The notes under the pieces: model-generated
The model's input: only the letters and a program-made list of their open reading frames with translations
The model's database searches: none
What the model was told of the DNA's origin: nothing
Shown here: one piece after another, positions 1 through 4,987 of the stretch
How positions within the stretch are numbered: position 1 is the stretch's first letter
How the letters are laid out: every line of letters starts with the position of its first letter
Assembly: GCA_003451785.1 (NCBI GenBank)
Contig: DMJL01000174.1
Location: 1 to 6,379, forward strand
Origin: Bacteroidales bacterium
GTDB lineage: Bacteria; Bacteroidota; Bacteroidia; Bacteroidales; UBA7960
Length of the DNA stretch: 6,379 nt
Direction: 5' to 3'
Program-made: the position numbers and the translations under genes

Positions 1-6
1 GTTATT

Positions 7-59
7 GAGATGCTTCACTTCGGCAGTGTTCACTGCAAGCACTTCGTTCAGCATGACAA
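7..59 (+). repeat. Dispersed ~53 bp repeat, copy A
   Basis: The block begins GAGATGCTTCACTTCGGCA and ends with a 26-base arm finishing CAGCATGACAA. An inverted copy lies at 1645–1697: the left 19 and right 26 bases are identical, and only the central 8 bases (26–33 here) differ, with no change in length. In this copy the centre is fully self-complementary: GCAGTG (23–28), a TT loop, and CACTGC (31–36). CACTTCG occurs once in each arm as a direct repeat. It resembles the widespread dispersed intergenic repeats that read roughly AGATxCTTC...CAGxATGACA in many bacteria; that family link is from memory. Frames through it (for example 5–214) look non-coding. Confidence 0.85.
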
Positions 60-214
60 ACTTCGATGGGCTTTGCCGTCCTGCCGAAGGGAAGGATCTT
101 TTACATTACGAAATTTACATATCTGCCTACCATTCGATAAGATTCTTCCGATTCAATGAATTAGAAATTTCGCAACCAAAATTATCCAAACAAAACCATG
201 TAATTCAAAACTAA
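60..214. other. Non-coding stretch upstream of the reductase
   Basis: An open frame covers this region but starts inside the dispersed repeat and matches no protein I recognise. The first part (about 60–100, with CTTCG at 62–66 and CGAAG at 85–89, then GAAGGATCTT) looks like a diverged extension of the adjacent repeat. From about 100 to 214 the sequence is AT-rich and I see no gene or RNA in it. Confidence 0.5.
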
Positions 215-250
215 TTTGTTAATAATCGAAACAAGTTTGCTTTATTTTTG
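215..250 (+). promoter_or_regulatory. Bacteroidetes-type promoter for the reductase
   Basis: TATTTTTG at 243–250 matches the TAnnTTTG -7 element of the Bacteroidetes primary sigma factor. TTTG at 215–218 is a candidate -33 element, with a 24 bp spacer, slightly longer than usual. Transcription would start near 255, leaving a leader of about 35 nt before ATG 291. This argues against the in-frame TTG at 216, which would lie upstream of the transcript. Confidence 0.5.
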
Positions 251-290
251 TCAATTATTTGCTTTAAATCCATTATCCAACCTATTCCTT

Positions 291-1289
291 ATGTCATTCA
301 TTGCATCCCCATCGAGATATGAAACCATGAAATACAACCGCGTTGGGCGGTCTGGGCTGTTGCTACCGGCTATCTCCCTCGGGCTTTGGCACAATTTCGG
401 GGGTGTTGACGATTTCAATACCGCACGACAAATTATTCTTCGAGCGTTCGACTCTGGTATTACACACTTTGACTTAGCCAATAACTACGGTCCGCCGCCG
501 GGTAGTGCCGAGGAAAATTTCGGCAAAATTATGACTAAGGAACTTTCACCCTATCGCGACGAATTGATTATTTCCACCAAGGCAGGTTATCAAATGTGGC
601 CTGGTCCTTATGGGGAATGGGGCTCAAGAAAATCCCTGCTAAGCAGTCTCGACCAGAGTCTTCGCCGCATGAAGTTAGAGTATGTTGACATTTTCTACTC
701 CCACCGATACGACCCAAACACCCCTCTCGAAGAAACCATGATGGCACTCAGCCATGCCGTAAAGCAAGGCAAAGCACTCTATGCAGGCATTTCCAACTAT
801 GCGCATGAGCAAACTGCCCAAGCTGCCGAATTGCTACGGCAACAAGGAACACCGTGCCTGATTCATCAACCCAAATACTCCATGCTCGACCGTTGGGTAG
901 AAAAAGACCTACTCAACACCATTGAGCAATACGGAATAGGTTGTATCGCCTTTTCACCATTAGCACAGGGTGTGCTAACCGACAGATACTTACAAGGCAT
1001 CCCGCCAGAATCTCGGGCAGCGAAACCCACTGGATTTTTGCAGCCCGAACAGGTTACACAAGAAAAACTCCAGATCGTTCGCAGGCTCCATGAAATAGCA
1101 ATGAACCGGGGACAAACCCTTGCTCAGATGGCCATTGCTTGGTTGTTGAAAGATTGGCGAGTTACTTCGGTGTTGATAGGAGCGAGCAACATAGACCAGT
1201 TAACACAAAATCTAGCTGCTTTAAACAACCTGCATTTCGACCCATGGGAAGTAATGAAAATTGATGAAATTCTAAACGACAAAGCATAA
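291..1289 (+). CDS. Aldo/keto reductase, YghZ (AKR14) type
   Basis: A 332-residue NADPH-dependent aldo/keto reductase with a TIM barrel, presumably cytosolic. It aligns by eye along nearly its whole length with E. coli YghZ (L-glyceraldehyde 3-phosphate reductase, also active on methylglyoxal), sharing GLWHNFG (31–37), FDLANNYGPPPGSAEENFG (60–78), ISTKAGY and YVDIFYSHR. The catalytic tetrad is visible as D61, Y66, K97 and H138. SPLAQG (222–227) and GASNIDQ (297–303) fit the nucleotide-binding loops. I chose ATG 291 because MSFIASPSRY aligns with the YghZ N-terminus (MVWLANPERY); the 25 extra residues from TTG 216 have no counterpart and precede the likely promoter. It lacks the ~14-residue YghZ tail. 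It appears monocistronic, in the same direction as the other genes but bounded on both sides by repeats. The family call is firm; the physiological substrate is inferred. Confidence 0.93.
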   Translation: MSFIASPSRYETMKYNRVGRSGLLLPAISLGLWHNFGGVDDFNTARQIILRAFDSGITHFDLANNYGPPPGSAEENFGKIMTKELSPYRDELIISTKAGYQMWPGPYGEWGSRKSLLSSLDQSLRRMKLEYVDIFYSHRYDPNTPLEETMMALSHAVKQGKALYAGISNYAHEQTAQAAELLRQQGTPCLIHQPKYSMLDRWVEKDLLNTIEQYGIGCIAFSPLAQGVLTDRYLQGIPPESRAAKPTGFLQPEQVTQEKLQIVRRLHEIAMNRGQTLAQMAIAWLLKDWRVTSVLIGASNIDQLTQNLAALNNLHFDPWEVMKIDEILNDKA

Positions 1290-1297
1290 CCAAAAAA

Positions 1298-1314
1298 ATC
1301 ACCCACGGGTGAAA
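1298..1314 (+). repeat. ATCACCCACGG repeat, copy 1, with hairpin
   Basis: ATCACCCACGGGTGAAA starts 8 bp after the reductase stop codon and recurs at 1901–1917 with one mismatch (16 of 17). Here TCACCC and GGGTGA form a 6 bp stem around a 2-base loop. No T-run follows, so it is not a convincing intrinsic terminator, although it could protect the 3' end of the mRNA. Confidence 0.7.
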
Positions 1315-1358
1315 CCGCAGGTTAGGAAGACAAATCACAAAAAATCTTCCATTATTAA

Positions 1359-1378
1359 CCCCGACCTTTAAGTCGGGG
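1359..1378. repeat. GC-rich hairpin CCCCGAC/GTCGGGG
   Basis: Perfect 7 bp stem, CCCCGAC (1359–1365) and GTCGGGG (1372–1378), around the 6-base loop CTTTAA. No T-tract follows on the + strand. It is one of the REP-like palindromes of the island. Confidence 0.75.
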
Positions 1379-1400
1379 GAAGCAATTGCAAAGGAGAAAC

Positions 1401-1412
1401 GGGCTTTAGCCC
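1401..1412. repeat. Hairpin GGGCT/AGCCC
   Basis: Perfect 5 bp stem with a 2-base TT loop. It lies between the CCCCGAC hairpin and the first TTGCAAATTCCGCCCAG copy, and is part of the palindrome mosaic. Confidence 0.6.
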
Positions 1413-1430
1413 TGACAAAATTTTGCAAAA

Positions 1431-1447
1431 TTGCAAATTCCGCCCAG
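1431..1447 (+). repeat. GCAAATTCCGCCCAG repeat, copy 1
   Basis: TTGCAAATTCCGCCCAG recurs exactly at 1600–1616. Here the left half is altered (TTTTGCAAAA replaces CGGAATTGCA), so the palindrome seen in the other copies is partly lost and replaced by a different perfect palindrome at 1419–1432. Confidence 0.75.
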
Positions 1448-1510
1448 TCACGATACCAACCCCAAAGTGGTTGAAGGTTTGTAGAAAATGAACCGTAACA
1501 ATGTTGTGTA

Positions 1511-1611
1511 CGACCCCGACGGGGTCGAAGAATTTGGATGTACGATTTGGTCGTATAAACCTGCGACCCTTTTTGGGTCGGACAACCTGTTGGTCGGAAT
1601 TGCAAATTCCG
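1511..1611. repeat. Train of five short hairpins
   Basis: Consecutive palindromes are CGACCCC-GAC-GGGGTCG (1511–1527), TACGA-TTTGG-TCGTA (1541–1555), CGACCC-TTTTT-GGGTCG (1564–1580), an imperfect GACAACC-TG-TTGGTC (1581–1595) and CGGAATT-GCA-AATTCCG (1595–1611). The last three are contiguous. Four of the five close on GA or GAC facing TC or GTC, suggesting a shared scaffold with different arms. The open frames through it are explained by this symmetry. Function is unknown; the RNA of either strand would be highly structured. Confidence 0.8.
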
Positions 1612-1616
1612 CCCAG
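1595..1616 (+). repeat. CGGAATTGCAAATTCCG repeat, copy 2
   Basis: This is a 7 bp stem around GCA, continuing into CCCAG. It shares 17 identical bases with 1431–1447 and is related in opposite orientation to the palindrome at 1724–1743. Confidence 0.75.
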
Positions 1617-1644
1617 CGAAGGATGACAAAATACCAATCGTGGA

Positions 1645-1697
1645 TTGTCATGCTGAACGAAGTGCTTGCACCGAGCCATGCCGAAGTGAAGCATCTC
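1645..1697 (-). repeat. Dispersed ~53 bp repeat, copy B (inverted)
   Basis: The reverse complement matches 7–59 at 45 of 53 positions, with no gap. The 19-base and 26-base arms are identical and all differences fall in the central 8 bases (1671–1678). Unlike copy A, the centre here is not fully self-complementary. The two copies point in opposite directions and enclose the reductase gene and half of the repeat island, about 1.6 kb. Confidence 0.85.
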
Positions 1698-1723
1698 ATA
1701 ACCCATAGAACCGCATCCAGTGA

Positions 1724-1743
1724 GGCGGAATTTGTAATTCCGC
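1724..1743 (-). repeat. GGCGGAATT palindrome, copy 3
   Basis: GCGGAATT (1725–1732) and AATTCCGC (1736–1743) form a perfect 8 bp stem around TGT. It is the longest-stem member of the family at 1431 and 1595, lying in the opposite orientation as judged by the flanking GGCGG. Confidence 0.75.
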
Positions 1744-1760
1744 AAATTATATGCGCTATA

Positions 1761-1844
1761 CCACCCCTACGGGGTTGTTGTTTGCTGGTGGATATTTTTC
1801 TATGAATATATCGCCCCTACGGGGTTTATTGGTGGATATTTTTC
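1761..1844 (+). repeat. Two direct units with CCCCTACGGGG
   Basis: CCCCTACGGGG (4 bp stem, TAC loop) occurs at 1764–1774 and 1814–1824. Each is followed by GGTGGATATTTTTC, at 1787–1800 and 1831–1844. The unit is therefore hairpin plus tail, repeated with a period of 44–50 bp; spacing within the unit differs by 6 bp. In unit 1, CCACC (1761–1765) can also pair with GGTGG (1787–1791); in unit 2, ATATC (1808–1812) can pair with GATAT (1835–1839). Confidence 0.8.
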
Positions 1845-1849
1845 AATTA

Positions 1850-1934
1850 CCCACGAATAAATCCGTGGGCTATGAAGGGAAATGAGCTTCAAACGCATAA
1901 ATCACCCACGGTTGAAATTGTGGGCTATGAAGGG
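1850..1934 (+). repeat. Paired CCCAC...GTGGGCTATGAAGGG units
   Basis: GTGGGCTATGAAGGG is repeated exactly at 1865–1879 and 1920–1934, 55 bp apart. Each copy closes a hairpin: CCCACG (1850–1855) with CGTGGG (1864–1869), and CCCAC (1905–1909) with GTGGG (1920–1924). The second unit begins ATCACCCACGG, which relates it to 1298–1314. Confidence 0.8.
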
Positions 1935-1967
1935 TTTAAATAGGAAATTATTAGCGTAGCCAAAGAA

Positions 1968-2009
1968 AACTGACAACTGATTACTGATTACCTACCCCTG
2001 ACTTCCACC
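1968..2009 (+). repeat. Degenerate heptanucleotide tandem repeat
   Basis: The sequence falls into seven-base steps AACTGAC, AACTGAT, TACTGAT, TACCTAC, CCCTGAC, TTCCACC. The first three are close variants of (A/T)ACTGA(C/T) and the later ones are increasingly degenerate. It resembles the short tandemly repeated heptamers known from some bacterial intergenic regions. With only about three good units the call is moderate. Confidence 0.5.
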
Positions 2010-2077
2010 TCCAAAAAAATTGCAAAATATTTTTACAATAATTTTGTTGAAAATATTAAATCGGAGAAAAAAAATTG

Positions 2078-2085
2078 TACCTTTG
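2078..2085 (+). promoter_or_regulatory. -7 box of the rpmG promoter (TACCTTTG)
   Basis: TACCTTTG is an exact match to the Bacteroidetes TAnnTTTG element, 33 bp before the rpmG start. The -33 element is weak: the nearest TTG (2047–2049) is 28 bp upstream, longer than the usual spacing. A start near 2090 would give a leader of about 29 nt. The promoter lies just downstream of the repeat island. Confidence 0.65.
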
Positions 2086-2118
2086 CGCTCCTGAAAACAA
2101 CAATCGAATCGGAATATC

Positions 2119-2307
2119 ATGGGAAAGAAAACAAAAGAAGCCCGAGTGCAGGTCATAATGGAATGCACCGAGCATAAAACAAGCGGTGTTGCTGGCACTT
2201 CAAGGTATATTACAACCAAGAACAAGAAAAACACCCCGGCCCGCCTCGAACTGAAAAAGTTTAACCCAATTCTACGGAAAGTAACAATTCACCGAGAGAT
2301 TAAATAA
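2119..2307 (+). CDS. rpmG: 50S ribosomal protein L33 (bL33)
   Basis: A 62-residue basic protein of the large ribosomal subunit, located near the E site. VQVIMECTEHK, TSRYITTKNKKNTPARLELKKFNP and the final VTIHREIK are characteristic of Bacteroidetes bL33. Only one cysteine is present, so this is the zinc-free form without paired CxxC motifs. The ATG at 2119 is the obvious start, 33 bp after the TACCTTTG box; no strong Shine-Dalgarno sequence is present, as is normal in this phylum. The DUF4295 gene follows after 12 bp and both end at the terminator at 2501. rpmB (L28), which commonly precedes rpmG in related genomes, is not found upstream; the repeat island is there instead. Confidence 0.96.
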   Translation: MGKKTKEARVQVIMECTEHKTSGVAGTSRYITTKNKKNTPARLELKKFNPILRKVTIHREIK

Positions 2308-2319
2308 CCCTATTGACCT

Positions 2320-2478
2320 ATGGCAAAGAAAGTAGTTGCTACCCTGAAAACCGATTCCGGTAAGGGTTATGCAAAAATCATCAGAATGGTAAAAACAGCC
2401 AAAACTGGCGCATACACCTTCAGCGAAGAAATTATTGCTTCCGAAAAAGTGAAAGAGCACTTTTCCAACAAGAAGTAG
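2320..2478 (+). CDS. DUF4295 small ribosome-associated protein
   Basis: A 52-residue lysine-rich protein beginning MAKKVVATLKTDSGKGYAK, with the core MVKTAKTGAYTFSEEII and ending FSNKK. The pattern MAKK-VATL-KGYAK-KMVKS-KTGAYTF matches the DUF4295 family, which is essentially confined to Bacteroidetes and encoded next to rpmG. My recollection, which I cannot verify here, is that this family was recognised as a large-subunit protein (bL38) in a Flavobacterium johnsoniae ribosome structure. It starts 12 bp after rpmG and ends 22 bp before the terminator stem, so it is the last gene of the rpmG transcript. Size, charge and position all fit a ribosomal protein. The family call is confident; the role is inferred. 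Confidence 0.9.
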   Translation: MAKKVVATLKTDSGKGYAKIIRMVKTAKTGAYTFSEEIIASEKVKEHFSNKK

Positions 2479-2500
2479 TTTTTTTAGAAAAAACTGTTGT

Positions 2501-2545
2501 CAGGCGTCTGAAACTTTCATTCAGATGCCTGATTTTGTTTGTTTT
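2501..2545 (+). terminator. Intrinsic terminator after rpmG–DUF4295
   Basis: CAGGCGTCTGAA (2501–2512) and TTCAGATGCCTG (2520–2531) form a 12 bp stem with one G·T pair around a 7-base loop, followed by the T-rich ATTTTGTTTGTTTT (2532–2545). It lies 22 bp after the DUF4295 stop and separates the ribosomal-protein pair from ftsY. Confidence 0.88.
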
Positions 2546-2640
2546 AAGCCTTTATGACAGGCACAACATTGCAAGGTTTGCCCATTCAAACTGAGCATAA
2601 AACTGGTAATACGGATATGTGGGTTAAGGTTTATAATCAC

Positions 2641-2648
2641 TACCTTTG
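2641..2648 (+). promoter_or_regulatory. -7 box of the ftsY promoter (TACCTTTG)
   Basis: A second TACCTTTG, identical to the one before rpmG, sits 15 bp before the ftsY ATG. Transcription starting 4–7 bp downstream would leave a leader of only about 9–12 nt. No clear -33 TTTG is seen at the expected distance (around 2615–2622). The TTG at 2646–2648, a possible alternative ftsY start, is part of this box. Confidence 0.6.
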
Positions 2649-2663
2649 CCAAAAATCAAGAAC

Positions 2664-3614
2664 ATGGGACTATTCGATATATTCTCAAAAGGCAAGAAGG
2701 AAGAATTAGACAAGGGGCTGAGCAAGACCCGTGAAAGCATTTTCACTAAGGTGTCTCGTGTTATTGCCGGAAAATCCTTGGTTGACTCCGATGTTTTAGA
2801 TAACCTGGAGGAAATACTCATAAGTTCCGATGTGGGTGTAGCTACCACCATTAGAATTATTGAGCGGATAGAAAACCGTGTTGCTAAAGAAAAGTACTTG
2901 GGTGCGGCTGAGTTGAATCGGATTTTGAAAGAAGAGGTGATTGGTTTATTAGCCGAAAACCCAGCATCCGATTTTGACAGTCTTCTTGCAGATAAGCATC
3001 AAAGACCATTCGTGATAATGGTTGTAGGCGTAAACGGTGTGGGCAAAACCACAACCATCGGTAAACTTGCGCACCAATTCACCAAGTCGGGACACAAAGT
3101 GGTTTTGGGTGCTGGAGATACCTTCAGGGCTGCAGCAGTTGACCAACTCACCATCTGGTCTCAGCGAGCCGGTGTTCCCATCATTTCGTCGGGCATGAAT
3201 GTTGACCCAGCCAGTGTGGCTTTCGAGACTGTAAGCTATGCCCAAAAAAACGGCTTCGATGTGGCAATTATCGACACCGCCGGCCGCTTGCACAACAAGT
3301 TAAACTTGATGAACGAACTGTCGAAAATCCGCAGAGTGATGCAGAAAGTTATGCCCGAAGCTCCTCACGAGGTGCTGTTGGTGCTAGATGGTTCTACCGG
3401 GCAAAACGCTTTTGAGCAGGCAAGGCATTTCACATCTGCTACCGAAGTAAATGCACTGGCTATTACAAAACTCGACGGCACCGCAAAGGGTGGAGTTGTA
3501 ATTGGCGTGAGCGACCAGTTTCAGGTACCTGTAAAATACATTGGGGTTGGCGAAACCATTGAAGACCTTCAGTTGTTTGACAGAAAGTCGTTTGTAGAAT
3601 CCATTTTTCAATAA
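2664..3614 (+). CDS. ftsY: Signal recognition particle receptor FtsY
   Basis: A 316-residue SRP GTPase that docks the Ffh–ribosome–nascent chain complex at the inner membrane. Residues 20–100 form the helical N domain. The G domain shows GVNGVGKTT (122–130, P-loop), DTFRAAA (152–158, insertion box), DTAGR (204–208), TKLDGTAKGG (268–277) and GVGE (294–297). The N-terminus MGLFDIFSKGKK resembles the short amphipathic membrane-binding segment of FtsY; the long acidic A domain of E. coli FtsY (497 residues) is absent, as is common outside Gammaproteobacteria. ATG 2664 is preferred over TTG 2646, which lies inside the promoter box and adds only PKIKN before this Met. It follows the rpmG terminator and appears to lead the rimO–thioesterase–menF group. 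Confidence 0.97.
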   Translation: MGLFDIFSKGKKEELDKGLSKTRESIFTKVSRVIAGKSLVDSDVLDNLEEILISSDVGVATTIRIIERIENRVAKEKYLGAAELNRILKEEVIGLLAENPASDFDSLLADKHQRPFVIMVVGVNGVGKTTTIGKLAHQFTKSGHKVVLGAGDTFRAAAVDQLTIWSQRAGVPIISSGMNVDPASVAFETVSYAQKNGFDVAIIDTAGRLHNKLNLMNELSKIRRVMQKVMPEAPHEVLLVLDGSTGQNAFEQARHFTSATEVNALAITKLDGTAKGGVVIGVSDQFQVPVKYIGVGETIEDLQLFDRKSFVESIFQ

Positions 3615-3685
3615 TTCCTAAAATTTCTCATCCATTGCATCTTAGCAATAAATGAGCAGATTTTATAATGCAATGCTACTCTTTA

Positions 3686-4981
3686 ATGAGAAAAAAATCA
3701 TTAAACTTCATAACCTTAGGCTGTTCCAAAAACTTAGTTGACTCTGAAAGGGTCTTAGGGCAACTTCCCAAAAGCAGATTTAAAATTAGCCACGATGCCA
3801 ATGGTGCGGCAGATATTGTGGTGATAAACACTTGCGGATTTATCAATGATGCCAAACAGGAAAGCATTGATACCATTTTGGAGTATGTAAATGCCAAGAA
3901 AAAAGGGCTTGTGGAGCAAGTTTTGGTTTTTGGGTGCTTATCGCAACGATATACCGAAGACCTGAGCAAGGAAATACCGGAAGTGGATGGATGGTTTGGT
4001 GCCGGTGAACCCGAGGCACTGTTTGCGCATCTGAATGTGAAACCCAAGAGTGCTTGCAGCAAAAGGTTTCAAACTACGCCGAGTCATTTTGCCTATTTAA
4101 AAATATCTGAAGGCTGCGATCGAACTTGTTCGTTTTGCGCCATACCCATGATTAGAGGCAGCTACCGTTCACGCACCATAGAAAGTCTGGTAGAAGAAGC
4201 CAAGACATTGGCAGGCAACGGAGTAAAGGAATTATTAATCATTGCCCAAGACATTAGCTACTACGGAATTGACCTTGAACGGAAGCAATTATTGGCTCCC
4301 CTTCTGGAACAACTTGTAGAAGTAGATGGCATAGAATGGATACGGCTGCATTACGGCTACCCTAAGAACTTCCCCGAGGCGGCAATAGATCTCATGGCCA
4401 AACATCCAAAAATTTGCAAGTATTTGGATATTCCGCTACAACATGCCAACAACCAAATATTATCGGCTATGAAGCGCGGGCACAGCAAGGAAGAAATGCT
4501 GAATCTGCTTGCCCAACTGCGCCAAAAAGTGCCCAACATTGCACTGCGAACTACCATGTTGGTTGGATTTCCGGGCGAGACACAAAAGGAATTTGACGAA
4601 TTGCTGCAATTTGTAAAAGATACCCGCATAGATCGCTTGGGCGTATTTACCTACTCGGAAGAAGAAGGTACTCAGGCTGCCACTCTAACCGATGGTGTGA
4701 GTGAAAATGAAAAACAAAGAAGAGCGGATATGCTGATGGAAGTGCAGCAGGAGATTTCTTTAGAAATTAACCAGCAAAAGATAGGTAAAGTCTTCAAGGT
4801 GATAATTGATCGCCAAGAAGGAAACCATTTTGTGGGTCGCACCGAATACGATTCTCCTGAGGTGGACAACGAAGTAATAGTTGAAGACCATCCCAATATC
4901 ACCATAGGAAATTTTGTGCAAGTAAAAATCACATCAGCCTCTGAATTTGAACTCTTTGGCAAGGTTGTAGAATCCCATTGA
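3686..4981 (+). CDS. rimO: Ribosomal protein S12 methylthiotransferase RimO
   Basis: A 431-residue radical-SAM enzyme that adds a methylthio group to the conserved aspartate of ribosomal protein S12, using two [4Fe-4S] clusters and SAM. The N-terminal UPF0004 domain carries cluster ligands C13 (TLGCSKN), C50 (NTCGFI) and C84 (FGCLSQR). The radical-SAM CxxxCxxC motif is C144, C148 and C151 (EGCDRTCSFCAIP). LDIPLQHANNQIL (248–260) and TTMLVGFPGET (289–299) are typical of the methylthiotransferase family, and a TRAM domain occupies about 365–428. GCSKNLVDSE near the N-terminus favours RimO over MiaB. ATG 3686 places MRKKSLNFITLGCSKN as in homologues; ATG 3668 would add MQCYSL. It begins 71 bp after ftsY with no terminator or promoter box between them. 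Confidence 0.96.
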   Translation: MRKKSLNFITLGCSKNLVDSERVLGQLPKSRFKISHDANGAADIVVINTCGFINDAKQESIDTILEYVNAKKKGLVEQVLVFGCLSQRYTEDLSKEIPEVDGWFGAGEPEALFAHLNVKPKSACSKRFQTTPSHFAYLKISEGCDRTCSFCAIPMIRGSYRSRTIESLVEEAKTLAGNGVKELLIIAQDISYYGIDLERKQLLAPLLEQLVEVDGIEWIRLHYGYPKNFPEAAIDLMAKHPKICKYLDIPLQHANNQILSAMKRGHSKEEMLNLLAQLRQKVPNIALRTTMLVGFPGETQKEFDELLQFVKDTRIDRLGVFTYSEEEGTQAATLTDGVSENEKQRRADMLMEVQQEISLEINQQKIGKVFKVIIDRQEGNHFVGRTEYDSPEVDNEVIVEDHPNITIGNFVQVKITSASEFELFGKVVESH

Positions 4982-4987
4982 CGAAAA

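Larger units (their letters stand above)
1290..2118. other. Gene-free intergenic repeat island
   Basis: This 829 bp gap is the only long non-coding stretch in the window; other gene gaps are 6–185 bp. From about 1298 to 2009 it is almost continuously made of short palindromes and repeat copies, itemised separately. Additional hairpins not listed separately are TCACCC/GGGTGA (1299–1312), GGTTA+GGAAGA paired with TCTTCC+TAACC (1320–1360), CAACC/GGTTG (1457–1473) and the 14 bp perfect palindrome at 1419–1432. Open frames on both strands (for example 1162–1629 and 1368–1745 minus, 1488–1805 plus) translate the repeats themselves, overlap one another and match no family I know, so I do not call genes. 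From 2010 to 2118 the sequence is AT-rich and carries the rpmG promoter. Confidence 0.85.

Noticed and set aside
5..214. 69-codon open frame at the left edge
   Set aside because: Its first residues (MRCFTSA) come from the dispersed repeat and reappear on the opposite strand at 1699–1679 from the other copy; the rest resembles no known protein.
216..290. TTG-started N-terminal extension of the reductase
   Set aside because: The extra 25 residues have no counterpart in YghZ, and the TATTTTTG promoter box lies within this stretch, downstream of the TTG.
1299..1312. Hairpin after the reductase as an intrinsic terminator
   Set aside because: The stem is only 6 bp and is followed by GAAACCGCAGG with no T-run, so it does not meet the usual terminator pattern.
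1162..1805. Several 80–155 codon open frames on both strands across the repeat island
   Set aside because: They overlap one another in different frames, begin inside repeats or inside the reductase gene, and their peptides are direct translations of the palindromes. No protein family is recognisable.
1290..2010. Possible CRISPR array
   Set aside because: Repeats are of many different sequences and lengths with irregular spacing; there is no constant 24–40 bp repeat alternating with uniform spacers, and no cas gene.
3664..3669. TATAAT sequence before rimO
   Set aside because: It overlaps the upstream ATG candidate, has no paired -35 element, and is not the promoter form used by Bacteroidetes primary sigma factors.
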